Source: JAAYLC01 sp035654795 (lineage in GTDB: Bacteria; Bacteroidota; Bacteroidia; Flavobacteriales; Flavobacteriaceae). Taken from it: a DNA stretch of 64,000 bases. This document shows, one piece after another, positions 9,768 to 17,311 of this stretch. Made by a program: the position numbers and the translations under genes. The DNA lies in NCBI GenBank assembly GCA_035654795.1, contig DASRWC010000077.1:1-64000 (forward strand), in the 5' to 3' direction. Within the stretch, counting starts at the first letter, position 1; each line of letters starts with the position of its first letter. The notes under the pieces are model-generated. The model ran no database searches, was not told the DNA's origin, and was given only the letters and a program-made list of their open reading frames with translations.

Positions 9768-11120
9768 ATGGCTCTGGATCTTCAGAAAATATCAACGTTT
9801 TATTTTGTCGGTATTGGCGGTATTGGGATGAGTGCGATAGCCCGGTATTTCAGAATGCAAAATAAAAAGGTATATGGCTATGACCGTGTACCTTCCGCAT
9901 TAACGCGCGTTTTGGAGGAAGAAGGAATGGATATTGTTTATGAAGACAATGTCAATCTTATTCCCGATGATATATTGGAAAACGAAGATGTGCTCATTGT
10001 TTATACTCCGGCTGTTGGTGCTCATAACGATATTTTGAACTATTTTCTATCCAGAGAGTTTGTTGTTTTAAAACGTGCAGTTCTTTTAGGAGAGATATCA
10101 AGAGATACGGTTTGTCTCGCTGTTGCCGGAACACATGGAAAGACCACCACATCTGCAATTTTGGCTCATTTGATGGTTGCTGCCGATATGCCGGTAGTTG
10201 CTTTTTTAGGAGGAATTGCTGAGAATTATAATTCCAACTTCATTTATCAGGGAGACAAATTTTGTGTGGTAGAAGCAGATGAATATGATCGTTCGTTCTT
10301 GAGGCTCCAGCCGGATATTGCCTGTGTAACATCGATGGAAGCAGATCATTTAGATATTTATGGAGATGCCCTGGCAGTAGAGGAAGCATTCAAAAACTTT
10401 GCAGCCCTTGTTGACGATGAGCAGAAAGTGTTTTTGAAACAAGGTTTGCCCCTAGCCGGAATGACTGTTGCAGTCGAAGATTCGGCAGACTTTTCCGTTC
10501 GCAACATCAGGATAAACAAAGGGTTTTATCTTTTTGATTTAGTCACTCCGGAAACAGTAATCTCGGATTTGGTTTTTCATTTACCCGGTCATCATAATCT
10601 GGCTAATGCAGCCATGGCAATGGGGATGGCAATCACAGCCGGAGCTGATATTGAAAAACTCCGAAGAGCCTTAGAAAGTTTTCAGGGAGTGGATAGGCGA
10701 TTCTCATACAAAATAAAAACAGACAATTTGGTTCTTATCGATGATTATGCCCATCATCCTACAGAATTGGATGCTCTTTTTCAGGCAGTAAATGAAATGT
10801 ATCCGGATGATAGGAAGCAGATCGTATTTCAACCACATCTGTATTCCAGAACGAAAGATTTTGGAGCCGAGTTTGCAAAGAGTTTGTCAAAGTTTGACGA
10901 AGTTGTCTTACTTGACATATACCCGGCACGGGAAGAGCCTCTTGAGGGGATCAATTCTCAGTGGTTATTAGAAAAGATTTCTGCTCCTATTAAAATGCTT
11001 ATTTCTAAAGAGAATATTGTAAATACATTAAAATCTTCATCAAGTAGAATCAAACTATTGGTCGGTGCCGGTGATATTGGTGCCGAGGTGAAGGAAATTA
11101 CAAAGAAACTGAAAGAATGA
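9768..11120 (+). CDS. murC: UDP-N-acetylmuramate--L-alanine ligase
   Basis: 450 aa first Mur ligase of the pathway. It has the N-terminal dinucleotide-fold motif FVGIGGIGMSAIARYF, the ATP loop AGTHGKTTTSA, the VVEADEYDRSFL motif and the DDYAHHPTE motif, all typical of MurC. It ends with ATGA at 11117-11120, shared with ftsQ. Confidence 0.97.
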   Translation: MALDLQKISTFYFVGIGGIGMSAIARYFRMQNKKVYGYDRVPSALTRVLEEEGMDIVYEDNVNLIPDDILENEDVLIVYTPAVGAHNDILNYFLSREFVVLKRAVLLGEISRDTVCLAVAGTHGKTTTSAILAHLMVAADMPVVAFLGGIAENYNSNFIYQGDKFCVVEADEYDRSFLRLQPDIACVTSMEADHLDIYGDALAVEEAFKNFAALVDDEQKVFLKQGLPLAGMTVAVEDSADFSVRNIRINKGFYLFDLVTPETVISDLVFHLPGHHNLANAAMAMGMAITAGADIEKLRRALESFQGVDRRFSYKIKTDNLVLIDDYAHHPTELDALFQAVNEMYPDDRKQIVFQPHLYSRTKDFGAEFAKSLSKFDEVVLLDIYPAREEPLEGINSQWLLEKISAPIKMLISKENIVNTLKSSSSRIKLLVGAGDIGAEVKEITKKLKE

Positions 11121-11839
11121 AACGATTTCTGGACATACTGAAAATGGTGGTATTGCTTCTTGTAGTTGTGTTCTTTTACAGCTTTAGTAAGATGCGTAAT
11201 AGCGCCCGTCACTTGTCAGGTGTAGAAATTGAATTTGTGGGCGGAGGAAACCCTTTTATCACGCAAGAAGCCGTTAATAAGTTGTTGATACAAAAAGATT
11301 CATCCTATTCTTCTGTGATTAAAGAAACTTTAGATTTGAGAGAGATGGAGACAAAGCTCAATGAAAATCCGATGATTAGAAACGCTGAAGTATTTGTGAC
11401 TGTGGATGGTAGATTAGGAGCGAAGATTGAACAAAGAGACCCCATAGGGCGAATACAATCAGACCGTGGAGAAAATTATTATTTGGACGCCGATGGCCTT
11501 CAGATGCCGCTATCGGCCGTTTATTCGGCACGAGTTCCTTTAGTAAATGGAGTTTCTGACTTGGATTATGAATGGATGACAGACTTATTGCTGAAAATAA
11601 GAGAAGATGATTTTATGCAGAAAATGGTAATAGGAGTAAGAAAGAAAGCTAATAACGAAGTGGAGCTTGATTTACGGAGTACCGCATTAAAAGCACTTCT
11701 TGGGAAACCGGAAAATATTGAAAAGAAATTTCAAAATTTTAAAGCATTTTATAAGAAAACGAAGAAAGACAGGTCCCTGGATAAATATACAGCTGTCAAT
11801 TTGAAATTTAATAATCAAGTAATTGCTATAAAGAAATAA
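11117..11839 (+). CDS. ftsQ: Cell division protein FtsQ/DivIB-like
   Basis: 240 aa bitopic protein: short cytoplasmic segment, one transmembrane helix (about residues 9-25), then a periplasmic POTRA-like region beginning near residue 33. It acts as a scaffold and checkpoint of the divisome with FtsL. Primary sequence is weakly conserved in this family; the call rests on topology and on the invariant murC-ftsQ-ftsA order. It overlaps murC by 4 bases, and ftsA begins after one base. Confidence 0.9.
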   Translation: MKRFLDILKMVVLLLVVVFFYSFSKMRNSARHLSGVEIEFVGGGNPFITQEAVNKLLIQKDSSYSSVIKETLDLREMETKLNENPMIRNAEVFVTVDGRLGAKIEQRDPIGRIQSDRGENYYLDADGLQMPLSAVYSARVPLVNGVSDLDYEWMTDLLLKIREDDFMQKMVIGVRKKANNEVELDLRSTALKALLGKPENIEKKFQNFKAFYKKTKKDRSLDKYTAVNLKFNNQVIAIKK

Positions 11840-11840
11840 T

Positions 11841-13217
11841 ATGGAACAAGAGAATATCGCGGTAGGATTAGATATTGGAACAACCAAGATAGTCGCCATG
11901 GTCGGAAGAAAAAATGATTATGGCAAAGTTGAAATTCTTGGAATAGGGAAGGCAAAAAGTCTTGGTGTACATCGGGGAGTTGTGAATAATATCACACAAA
12001 CCATACAGTCTATTCAACAAGCAGTGCAGGATGCCGAATCTGCTTCCGGAGTTTCAATTAAAGAAGTAGTAGTAGGGATAGCAGGACAACATATTCGCAG
12101 TCTTCAACATAGCGATTATATAACACGACCCAATGAGGAAGATGTCATTGATGATGATGATATTGACAGGTTGTGTAATCAGGTTCATAAACTTGTGATG
12201 CTTCCGGGGGAAGAGATTCTTCATGTTTTGCCACAAGACTATAAGGTGGATGGCCAGGGAGAAATTAAAGAACCCATTGGAATGTATGGATCCAGGCTTG
12301 AAGCTAATTTTCATGTAGTTATTGGTCAAGTTGCATCCATTCGAAACGTTGGCAGATGTATCAAAAGTGCAGGGCTTGAACTTTCAGCCATAACCTTGGA
12401 GCCGTTGGCCTCTGCAAAAGCTGTTTTAAGTCAAGAAGAAAAAGAAGCCGGGGTGGCTTTAATTGACATTGGAGGAGGAACCACAGACTTGGCCATTTTT
12501 AAAGATGGCATTATTCGCCATACCGCGGTAATTCCTTTTGGAGGAAACGTAATCACTGATGACATTAAAGAAGGGTGCTCCATAATTGAAAAACAAGCGG
12601 AATTATTAAAAATTAAATTTGGTTCTGCCTGGCCGGGAGAAAACAAAGACAATGAAATTGTATCAATTCCCGGACTTCGTGGACGCGAGCCAAAAGAGAT
12701 TAGTCTCAAGAATCTCTCAAAGATAATTCATGCTCGGATTGTAGAAATTATTGAGCAGGCATATATGGAGATCAAGAATTACGGGCATGAAGAACAAAAG
12801 AAAAAACTCATTGCCGGAATTGTATTAACCGGTGGTGGGGCACAATTGCAGCATATCAAACAACTTGTGGAATACATTACAGGCATGGATACGCGCATAG
12901 GTTATCCAAATGAGCATTTAGCGGGAGACAGTGATGCAGAAACCACAAGCCCGATGTATGCCACGGCCGTTGGACTTGTTATGAACAGCTTGGAAAGCAA
13001 GCAAAAAGTTTCTTTAATGAAACATTTCTCCTCGGTTACTGATAATGAGCCCGAGGAAAAAGATGATGTGCCGGAGCCTGTTTTAGAATCTTCCGGGGTG
13101 CATCAGAAGGAAGAGGAAGAAGAAAAAGAGGAAGAAACTGAAAAGCCCAAAGAGCGTAAATGGTTTTTTGACCGATGGGCGGAGAAATTTAAAGAGTTTT
13201 TAGATAACGCAGAATAA
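11841..13217 (+). CDS. ftsA: Cell division ATPase FtsA
   Basis: 458 aa actin-fold protein that anchors FtsZ to the membrane. The phosphate-1 motif VGLDIGTTKI, the phosphate-2 motif LIDIGGGTTDLAIF and the adenosine motif VLTGGGAQL are visible. After the actin core there is an acidic/lysine-rich linker (about residues 400-438) and a C-terminal stretch with Trp and Phe residues (KWFFDRWAEKFKEFL) suited to an amphipathic membrane-targeting helix, as expected for FtsA. A 42-base gap without a clear terminator separates it from ftsZ. Confidence 0.97.
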   Translation: MEQENIAVGLDIGTTKIVAMVGRKNDYGKVEILGIGKAKSLGVHRGVVNNITQTIQSIQQAVQDAESASGVSIKEVVVGIAGQHIRSLQHSDYITRPNEEDVIDDDDIDRLCNQVHKLVMLPGEEILHVLPQDYKVDGQGEIKEPIGMYGSRLEANFHVVIGQVASIRNVGRCIKSAGLELSAITLEPLASAKAVLSQEEKEAGVALIDIGGGTTDLAIFKDGIIRHTAVIPFGGNVITDDIKEGCSIIEKQAELLKIKFGSAWPGENKDNEIVSIPGLRGREPKEISLKNLSKIIHARIVEIIEQAYMEIKNYGHEEQKKKLIAGIVLTGGGAQLQHIKQLVEYITGMDTRIGYPNEHLAGDSDAETTSPMYATAVGLVMNSLESKQKVSLMKHFSSVTDNEPEEKDDVPEPVLESSGVHQKEEEEEKEEETEKPKERKWFFDRWAEKFKEFLDNAE

Positions 13218-13259
13218 TAGATTAAGAACGAGAGATATAAAAAAGCAAAAACAACAATT

Positions 13260-15167
13260 ATGAGCAGCACAGATTTTAACAACATTTCTTTTGATCTGCC
13301 AAAAAATCAATCGAATGTCATCAAGGTGATAGGGGTTGGCGGCGGAGGTAGTAACGCCATAAACCATATGTTCCGTCAGGGCATAAAAGGCGTAGATTTC
13401 GTGATCTGTAATACCGATTCTCAAGCACTTGAAAATAGTCCGGTGCCTGTTAAAATCCAACTCGGAGTTTCTTTAACAGAAGGACTGGGAGCCGGTGCAA
13501 ATCCGAAAATCGGGGAACAATCGGCAGTGGAGAGTATGGAAGAGATCCAGAATATGCTTTCAACAAATACAAAAATGGTATTTATCACTGCCGGAATGGG
13601 AGGAGGAACCGGAACCGGGGCGGCTCCCATTATAGCGCAAATGGCAAAAGAATTGGATATTTTGACCGTGGGCATCGTCACCATTCCTTTCCAATTTGAA
13701 GGTAAAACTAGAAACGAACAAGCTCAACTTGGAGTGGAGAAGCTGAGGCAAAGTGTAGATTCGTTGATTGTAATTAACAATAACAAACTAAGAGAGGTCT
13801 ATGGAAATCTGGGTTTTAAAGCCGGTTTTTCAAAGGCAGATGAAGTTTTGGCAACTGCTGCACGTGGTATAGCTGAGGTTATTACACATCACTATACTCA
13901 AAACATAGACCTTCGCGATGCGAAAACCGTTTTGTCAAATAGCGGAACTGCTATAATGGGAAGTGCATCAGCTTCGGGATCCAACAGAGCTAAAGAAGCT
14001 ATAGGCCGTGCATTAGATTCTCCATTGTTGAATGATAACAAAATCCGAGGTGCCAAGAATGTACTGTTGCTGATTGTTTCCGGATCTGATGAAATTACAA
14101 TTGATGAAATTGGAGAAATCAGCGATCACATCCAGGAAGAAGCCGGTCATAGTGCAAACATTATAATGGGTGTAGGAGAAGATGAGAGCCTTGAAGGCGC
14201 GATTGCCATAACAGTAATTGCCACCGGATTTAATGTTGAGCAACAAAATGAAATCGTCAATACCGAAACAAAGAAGATCATCCATGTGCTCGATGAAGAA
14301 CAACGTGCCGTACAGGAGTTGTCTCCTATTTCAGGAGGACTGCCGATTATAAAAGCAGAGCCGATTATTCGTCATACTCTTGAGGAGGAAAAGGATGATT
14401 TTTTTCAACCTTTCAACGGATACATCAAAACTTCAGATTTCCTAAAGAATCTTCCGGTTCAATTTCAAGAAGTTCTTCCCGATAATCTGAATGACTTCAA
14501 AGAAATAGAAGTGAAAAAAGTCAACACTACCGAATTTATAATCTTGGAAGCTCCCAAGATGGAAAAAACTGAACCGAAAAAAACAGCTAATGAACAAATG
14601 CTGATTTTTGATTTTCCAACGGTCAAGCCTACCCCTAAAAAAGAGGTGCCAAAAGTTGAGGAACCAAACTTGAAAGCCAGTAGAGACATCGAGGTTAAGA
14701 GTCCTATTGAGGTTATTGCTGTAGAGGATGATTCTCCTAGGGCTATCAAAAAATATGATTTGAGTGATTATGAGGAAGTTGAAAGTAGATTGATCGGTGC
14801 CAAGCCTGCTGAGCCGGAGAAAGAAGAGGAAGAAAATGTATTTGAAAGATATATAGTTGCTGAACCCACCCTTGATGAGAACGATAATGATGCGCCTGCA
14901 GATCCAATAAATACACCGATATCACAACTTTTACGAGATCGAACCGAAGAGCGAAAAAGACGTATGAAAGAATTCAATTACAAATTTAAAAACACCAATT
15001 CTCATATTGATGAAATTGAAAAACAACCGGCCTACAAACGAATGGGTGTGGAATTGAACTCTGTTAATCCTCATCAATCAAATATTTCCAGAACATCAAT
15101 AAACTTTGATGACGACGGAATCGAATTAAGACGCAATAACTCTTTCCTGCATGACAATGTAGATTAA
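13260..15167 (+). CDS. ftsZ: Cell division GTPase FtsZ (long-tailed Bacteroidetes form)
   Basis: 635 aa tubulin homologue forming the Z-ring. The N-terminal GTPase domain (about residues 15-330) carries the nucleotide loop GVGGGGSNAINHM and the tubulin signature GGGTGTG at 114-120, followed by the T7-loop region. The remaining 300 residues are a charged, low-complexity linker ending in a short conserved tail (NNSFLHDNVD). Such long tails are usual in Bacteroidetes, whereas E. coli FtsZ has 383 residues. It is the last dcw gene and is followed by a terminator. Confidence 0.97.
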   Translation: MSSTDFNNISFDLPKNQSNVIKVIGVGGGGSNAINHMFRQGIKGVDFVICNTDSQALENSPVPVKIQLGVSLTEGLGAGANPKIGEQSAVESMEEIQNMLSTNTKMVFITAGMGGGTGTGAAPIIAQMAKELDILTVGIVTIPFQFEGKTRNEQAQLGVEKLRQSVDSLIVINNNKLREVYGNLGFKAGFSKADEVLATAARGIAEVITHHYTQNIDLRDAKTVLSNSGTAIMGSASASGSNRAKEAIGRALDSPLLNDNKIRGAKNVLLLIVSGSDEITIDEIGEISDHIQEEAGHSANIIMGVGEDESLEGAIAITVIATGFNVEQQNEIVNTETKKIIHVLDEEQRAVQELSPISGGLPIIKAEPIIRHTLEEEKDDFFQPFNGYIKTSDFLKNLPVQFQEVLPDNLNDFKEIEVKKVNTTEFIILEAPKMEKTEPKKTANEQMLIFDFPTVKPTPKKEVPKVEEPNLKASRDIEVKSPIEVIAVEDDSPRAIKKYDLSDYEEVESRLIGAKPAEPEKEEEENVFERYIVAEPTLDENDNDAPADPINTPISQLLRDRTEERKRRMKEFNYKFKNTNSHIDEIEKQPAYKRMGVELNSVNPHQSNISRTSINFDDDGIELRRNNSFLHDNVD

Positions 15168-15193
15168 TCTTTCGTAGTTGCTCAATTGTTGAT

Positions 15194-15229
15194 AAGCTGT
15201 CTCTTCCAAAAAAGGGGCAGCTTTTCTTT
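15194..15229 (+). terminator. Rho-independent terminator after ftsZ
   Basis: AAGCTGTCTCTT at 15194-15205 pairs with AAGGGGCAGCTT at 15212-15223 (one G-U and one mismatch-tolerant position) and is followed by a T-rich tail. It lies 27 bases after the ftsZ stop and closes the dcw operon. Confidence 0.8.
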
Positions 15230-15341
15230 ATGTTGGTTTTCTGAAAGGAAGTGTTTACCCGGGAACGATTAAAAGAGGTTCTGTTTCTTCTTCGATTTTA
15301 TTTCGCTGATGTGCTTCGGGAGCTCGATCGAATTATCACAT

Positions 15342-15375
15342 AAAAAAACGCTAATGGCTAAAACATTCGTTAGCG
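15342..15375 (-). terminator. Terminator downstream of tRNA-Arg (minus strand)
   Basis: Read on the minus strand, CGCTAA (15375-15370) and TTAGCG (15354-15349) form a stem followed by seven Ts (15348-15342). It lies 18 bases beyond the 3' end of the tRNA gene and would end the yqeY-tRNA transcript. The remaining part of the 15168-15474 gap, 15230-15341, shows no gene. Confidence 0.65.
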
Positions 15376-15393
15376 CAATAGCGTCTTTTTAAG

Positions 15394-15467
15394 TGACCCC
15401 GGAGGGATTCAAACCCCCAACCGCTGGAGCCGAAATCCAGTGCTCTATTCAGTTGAGCTACGGAGCC
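15394..15467 (-). tRNA. tRNA-Arg (anticodon TCG)
   Basis: A 74-base cloverleaf on the minus strand. The acceptor stem GGCTCCG/CGGGGTC has two G-U pairs and discriminator A. The D-arm is GCTC-AACTGAATA-GAGC, typical of tRNA-Arg. The anticodon arm CTGGA-TTTCGGC-TCCAG places TCG at positions 34-36 with U33 and G37. The T-arm is GGGGG-TTTGAAT-CCCTC. CCA is not encoded. The T-loop has U instead of the near-universal C at position 56. It reads CGA codons. It begins only 7 bases after the yqeY stop codon on the same strand. Confidence 0.93.
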
Positions 15468-15474
15468 GAGTAAC

Positions 15475-15927
15475 TTATTTCGTCAATTTTTGTTTTACTA
15501 TTTGAGAAATTGTTTTGCCATCTGCCCTGCCTGCTATTTTGGCATTAGCCAGACCCATTACCTTTCCCATATCGGCCATAGAAGATGCGCCTGTTTGTGC
15601 GATAATTTCAGCAATTATCTCAGCAACTTCTGCTTCTTCCATAGGGGCCGGAAGAAATTGTTCAATAACTTCAACTTGAGCCAATTCCGGCGCAGCCAAA
15701 TCTTCCCTTCCTTGATCAGAGTAAATTTGAGCGCTTTCTTTTCTCTGTTTTACCAGTCGTTGTAGTATTTTAATTTCTTCAGCTTCATCAATAGAATCTT
15801 TTGCGCCACTTTCGGTTTTGGCCAATAACAGCGCAGATTTTACGGCACGAAGGGCTTCAAGAGCAGTAGTGTCTTTCGCCTTCATAGCGGTTTTAAGCGC
15901 ATCGGTTATTTTGTTTTCCAGATTCAT
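15475..15927 (-). CDS. yqeY: GatB/YqeY domain-containing protein
   Basis: 150 aa, all of it matching the YqeY family: an N-terminal helical domain (ALKTAMKAKDTTALEALRAVKSAL) and a C-terminal GatB-tail-like domain with the MGKVMG and GRADGKTISQIVK motifs. The GatB tail in amidotransferases contacts tRNA; the job of the free-standing YqeY protein is not well established. It stands just after ftsZ but in the opposite direction, an arrangement common in Flavobacteriia. A good sigma-A-like promoter lies 18 bases upstream, and tRNA-Arg follows 7 bases downstream. Confidence 0.93.
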   Translation of the reverse strand: MNLENKITDALKTAMKAKDTTALEALRAVKSALLLAKTESGAKDSIDEAEEIKILQRLVKQRKESAQIYSDQGREDLAAPELAQVEVIEQFLPAPMEEAEVAEIIAEIIAQTGASSMADMGKVMGLANAKIAGRADGKTISQIVKQKLTK

Positions 15928-15944
15928 ATTGAAAAAATGTGTGG

Positions 15945-15977
15945 CAAAGATAATTCATTACCCAACAATATAACAAA
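15945..15977 (-). promoter_or_regulatory. Promoter of yqeY-tRNA-Arg
   Basis: On the minus strand TTTG (15977-15974), 21 bases, then TATCTTTG (15952-15945). This is an exact match to the Bacteroidetes TTTG / TAnnTTTG consensus. It predicts a start of transcription near 15939, about 12 bases before the yqeY ATG. Confidence 0.6.
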
Positions 15978-16104
15978 TGCTTTTTTGAAGAATTTTGATT
16001 TCGTTTTGCCCTCCGTCATTTTACGTTAATTTTTTTGAAAAGCCAGAGTGTAATTTTTAAGTCATACTTCAAATGGGTATATTTCAGCTTTAATCACAGC
16101 AATC

Positions 16105-16563
16105 ATGGAAGCAATTTCTCGTTTTGACAGAGCTATAACCAAATTGTATGAAGCATTTCATACAGATCGTTTAAATCCTTTGTGCTGTAAACAATGTGCT
16201 GTAGGTAATATCTGTGATAATACCGACTTATGGAAACATCTTGTCAAAGCTCATGGTTCAACCGAATTGAGTTACCTGGGTAAGCTAAACGAAACTTTCG
16301 GGAGGAAGGTGTATGGTTATGCCCCATCTGAATTGTTACAAATAGAAGTTGCCTTTCTTCGTGCCTGCGGATATGAACTGCCTCTACATCTGACAACTAA
16401 TAAACCAAAACTTGACAAGGATACGCTTTTTCGTGGACTGGTAGCTACTGTGGCTGTTTTATGTGACCTGGAAGGAACCCCGAATGTTATGGATTGTTCT
16501 GCACTGTTTGATTTTGAGCCGGCGCAGTCTGTAGCAGAGATGGTTCCGGAATGTATTGAATAG
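16105..16563 (+). CDS. Conserved Bacteroidetes protein with CCxQC motif, function unknown
   Basis: 152 aa soluble protein without signal peptide. A cysteine cluster CCKQCAVGNICDN is at residues 47-59, followed by WKHL-x(2)-AHG; these Cys and His residues could bind metal or a cofactor. Related flavobacterial proteins are, from memory, sometimes labelled NADH-quinone reductase subunit F, but this protein has none of the ferredoxin or FAD domains of NqrF, so I do not transfer that name. It ends inside the longest possible radC reading frame (8-base overlap if radC began at 16556). Confidence 0.8.
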   Translation: MEAISRFDRAITKLYEAFHTDRLNPLCCKQCAVGNICDNTDLWKHLVKAHGSTELSYLGKLNETFGRKVYGYAPSELLQIEVAFLRACGYELPLHLTTNKPKLDKDTLFRGLVATVAVLCDLEGTPNVMDCSALFDFEPAQSVAEMVPECIE

Positions 16564-16609
16564 TAGAAATACGATCTTTCTTCCTATATTTCGTGAAAAT
16601 TCTAAAAGG

Positions 16610-17305
16610 ATGGAGGAAAATCTTTCTTTTTCGATTAAGAATTGGAACGAAGATGACAGGCCTCGTGAGAAGCTTCTTTTAAAAGGGAGGCTGGCTCTTA
16701 GTGACGCAGAACTTATCGCAATTCTTATTGGTTCCGGCAGTAGAAATGAGAGTGCCGTAGCATTAAGTCAACGTATTTTAGCTAAGGCTTCAAATAATCT
16801 AAACGCTCTCGGTAAGTTCACTATTGAGCAATTAATGACTTTTAAAGGAATAGGAGAGGCCAAGGCCGTTACGATAGCGGCAGCAATGGAATTAGGAAGA
16901 CGAAGACGTGCAGAGGAGCGATTGGTTCATCCGAAATTGACATCCAGTCGTGCCGTTTACGAGTTTTTTCTCCCCTTTTTGGCAGAATTACCTCATGAAG
17001 AATTCTGGATGGTGATGCTGAACAATTCCAATCGAGTAATTAGAGCAGTTCAAATAAGCAAAGGCGGTATAACCGGTACATACGTCGATGTGAGAGTAGT
17101 GTTTAAGGAAGCAGTTTCCATGAACGCCGTGGGTATTATCATCGCCCATAATCATCCTTCCGGAATGTTAAAACCTAGTGATGCTGATATCCGATTGACA
17201 AAAAAAATAAAGGCAGCGGGAGAAATACTTGATATTAGACTCCTGGACCACGTGATCATAACTGAAAATACATACTTTAGCTTTGCCGATGAACACCTGC
17301 TTTGA
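16610..17305 (+). CDS. radC: RadC family protein (JAB/MPN-like domain)
   Basis: 231 aa from the preferred start. A helix-hairpin-helix-like N-terminal part (DRPREKLLLKG and FKGIGEAKA) precedes a JAMM-type domain with the motif HNHPSG-x(8)-D near the C-terminus, the signature of RadC/YicR proteins. The family was once linked to DNA repair, but its role is uncertain. The frame stays open to an ATG at 16556, which would add 18 residues unlike the family. The ATG at 16610 begins MEENLSFSIKNWNEDDRPR, matching usual RadC starts, and is chosen here. Confidence 0.9.
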   Translation: MEENLSFSIKNWNEDDRPREKLLLKGRLALSDAELIAILIGSGSRNESAVALSQRILAKASNNLNALGKFTIEQLMTFKGIGEAKAVTIAAAMELGRRRRAEERLVHPKLTSSRAVYEFFLPFLAELPHEEFWMVMLNNSNRVIRAVQISKGGITGTYVDVRVVFKEAVSMNAVGIIIAHNHPSGMLKPSDADIRLTKKIKAAGEILDIRLLDHVIITENTYFSFADEHLL

Positions 17306-17311
17306 TTTCTT

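Noticed and set aside
13421..13751. Minus-strand open frames within ftsZ
   Set aside because: They lie fully inside the well-conserved GTPase domain on the other strand, have no recognisable motif or promoter, and are shadows of codon use.
16556..16609. Longer radC frame overlapping the upstream gene
   Set aside because: The extra residues are unlike RadC; the usual start motif begins at 16610.
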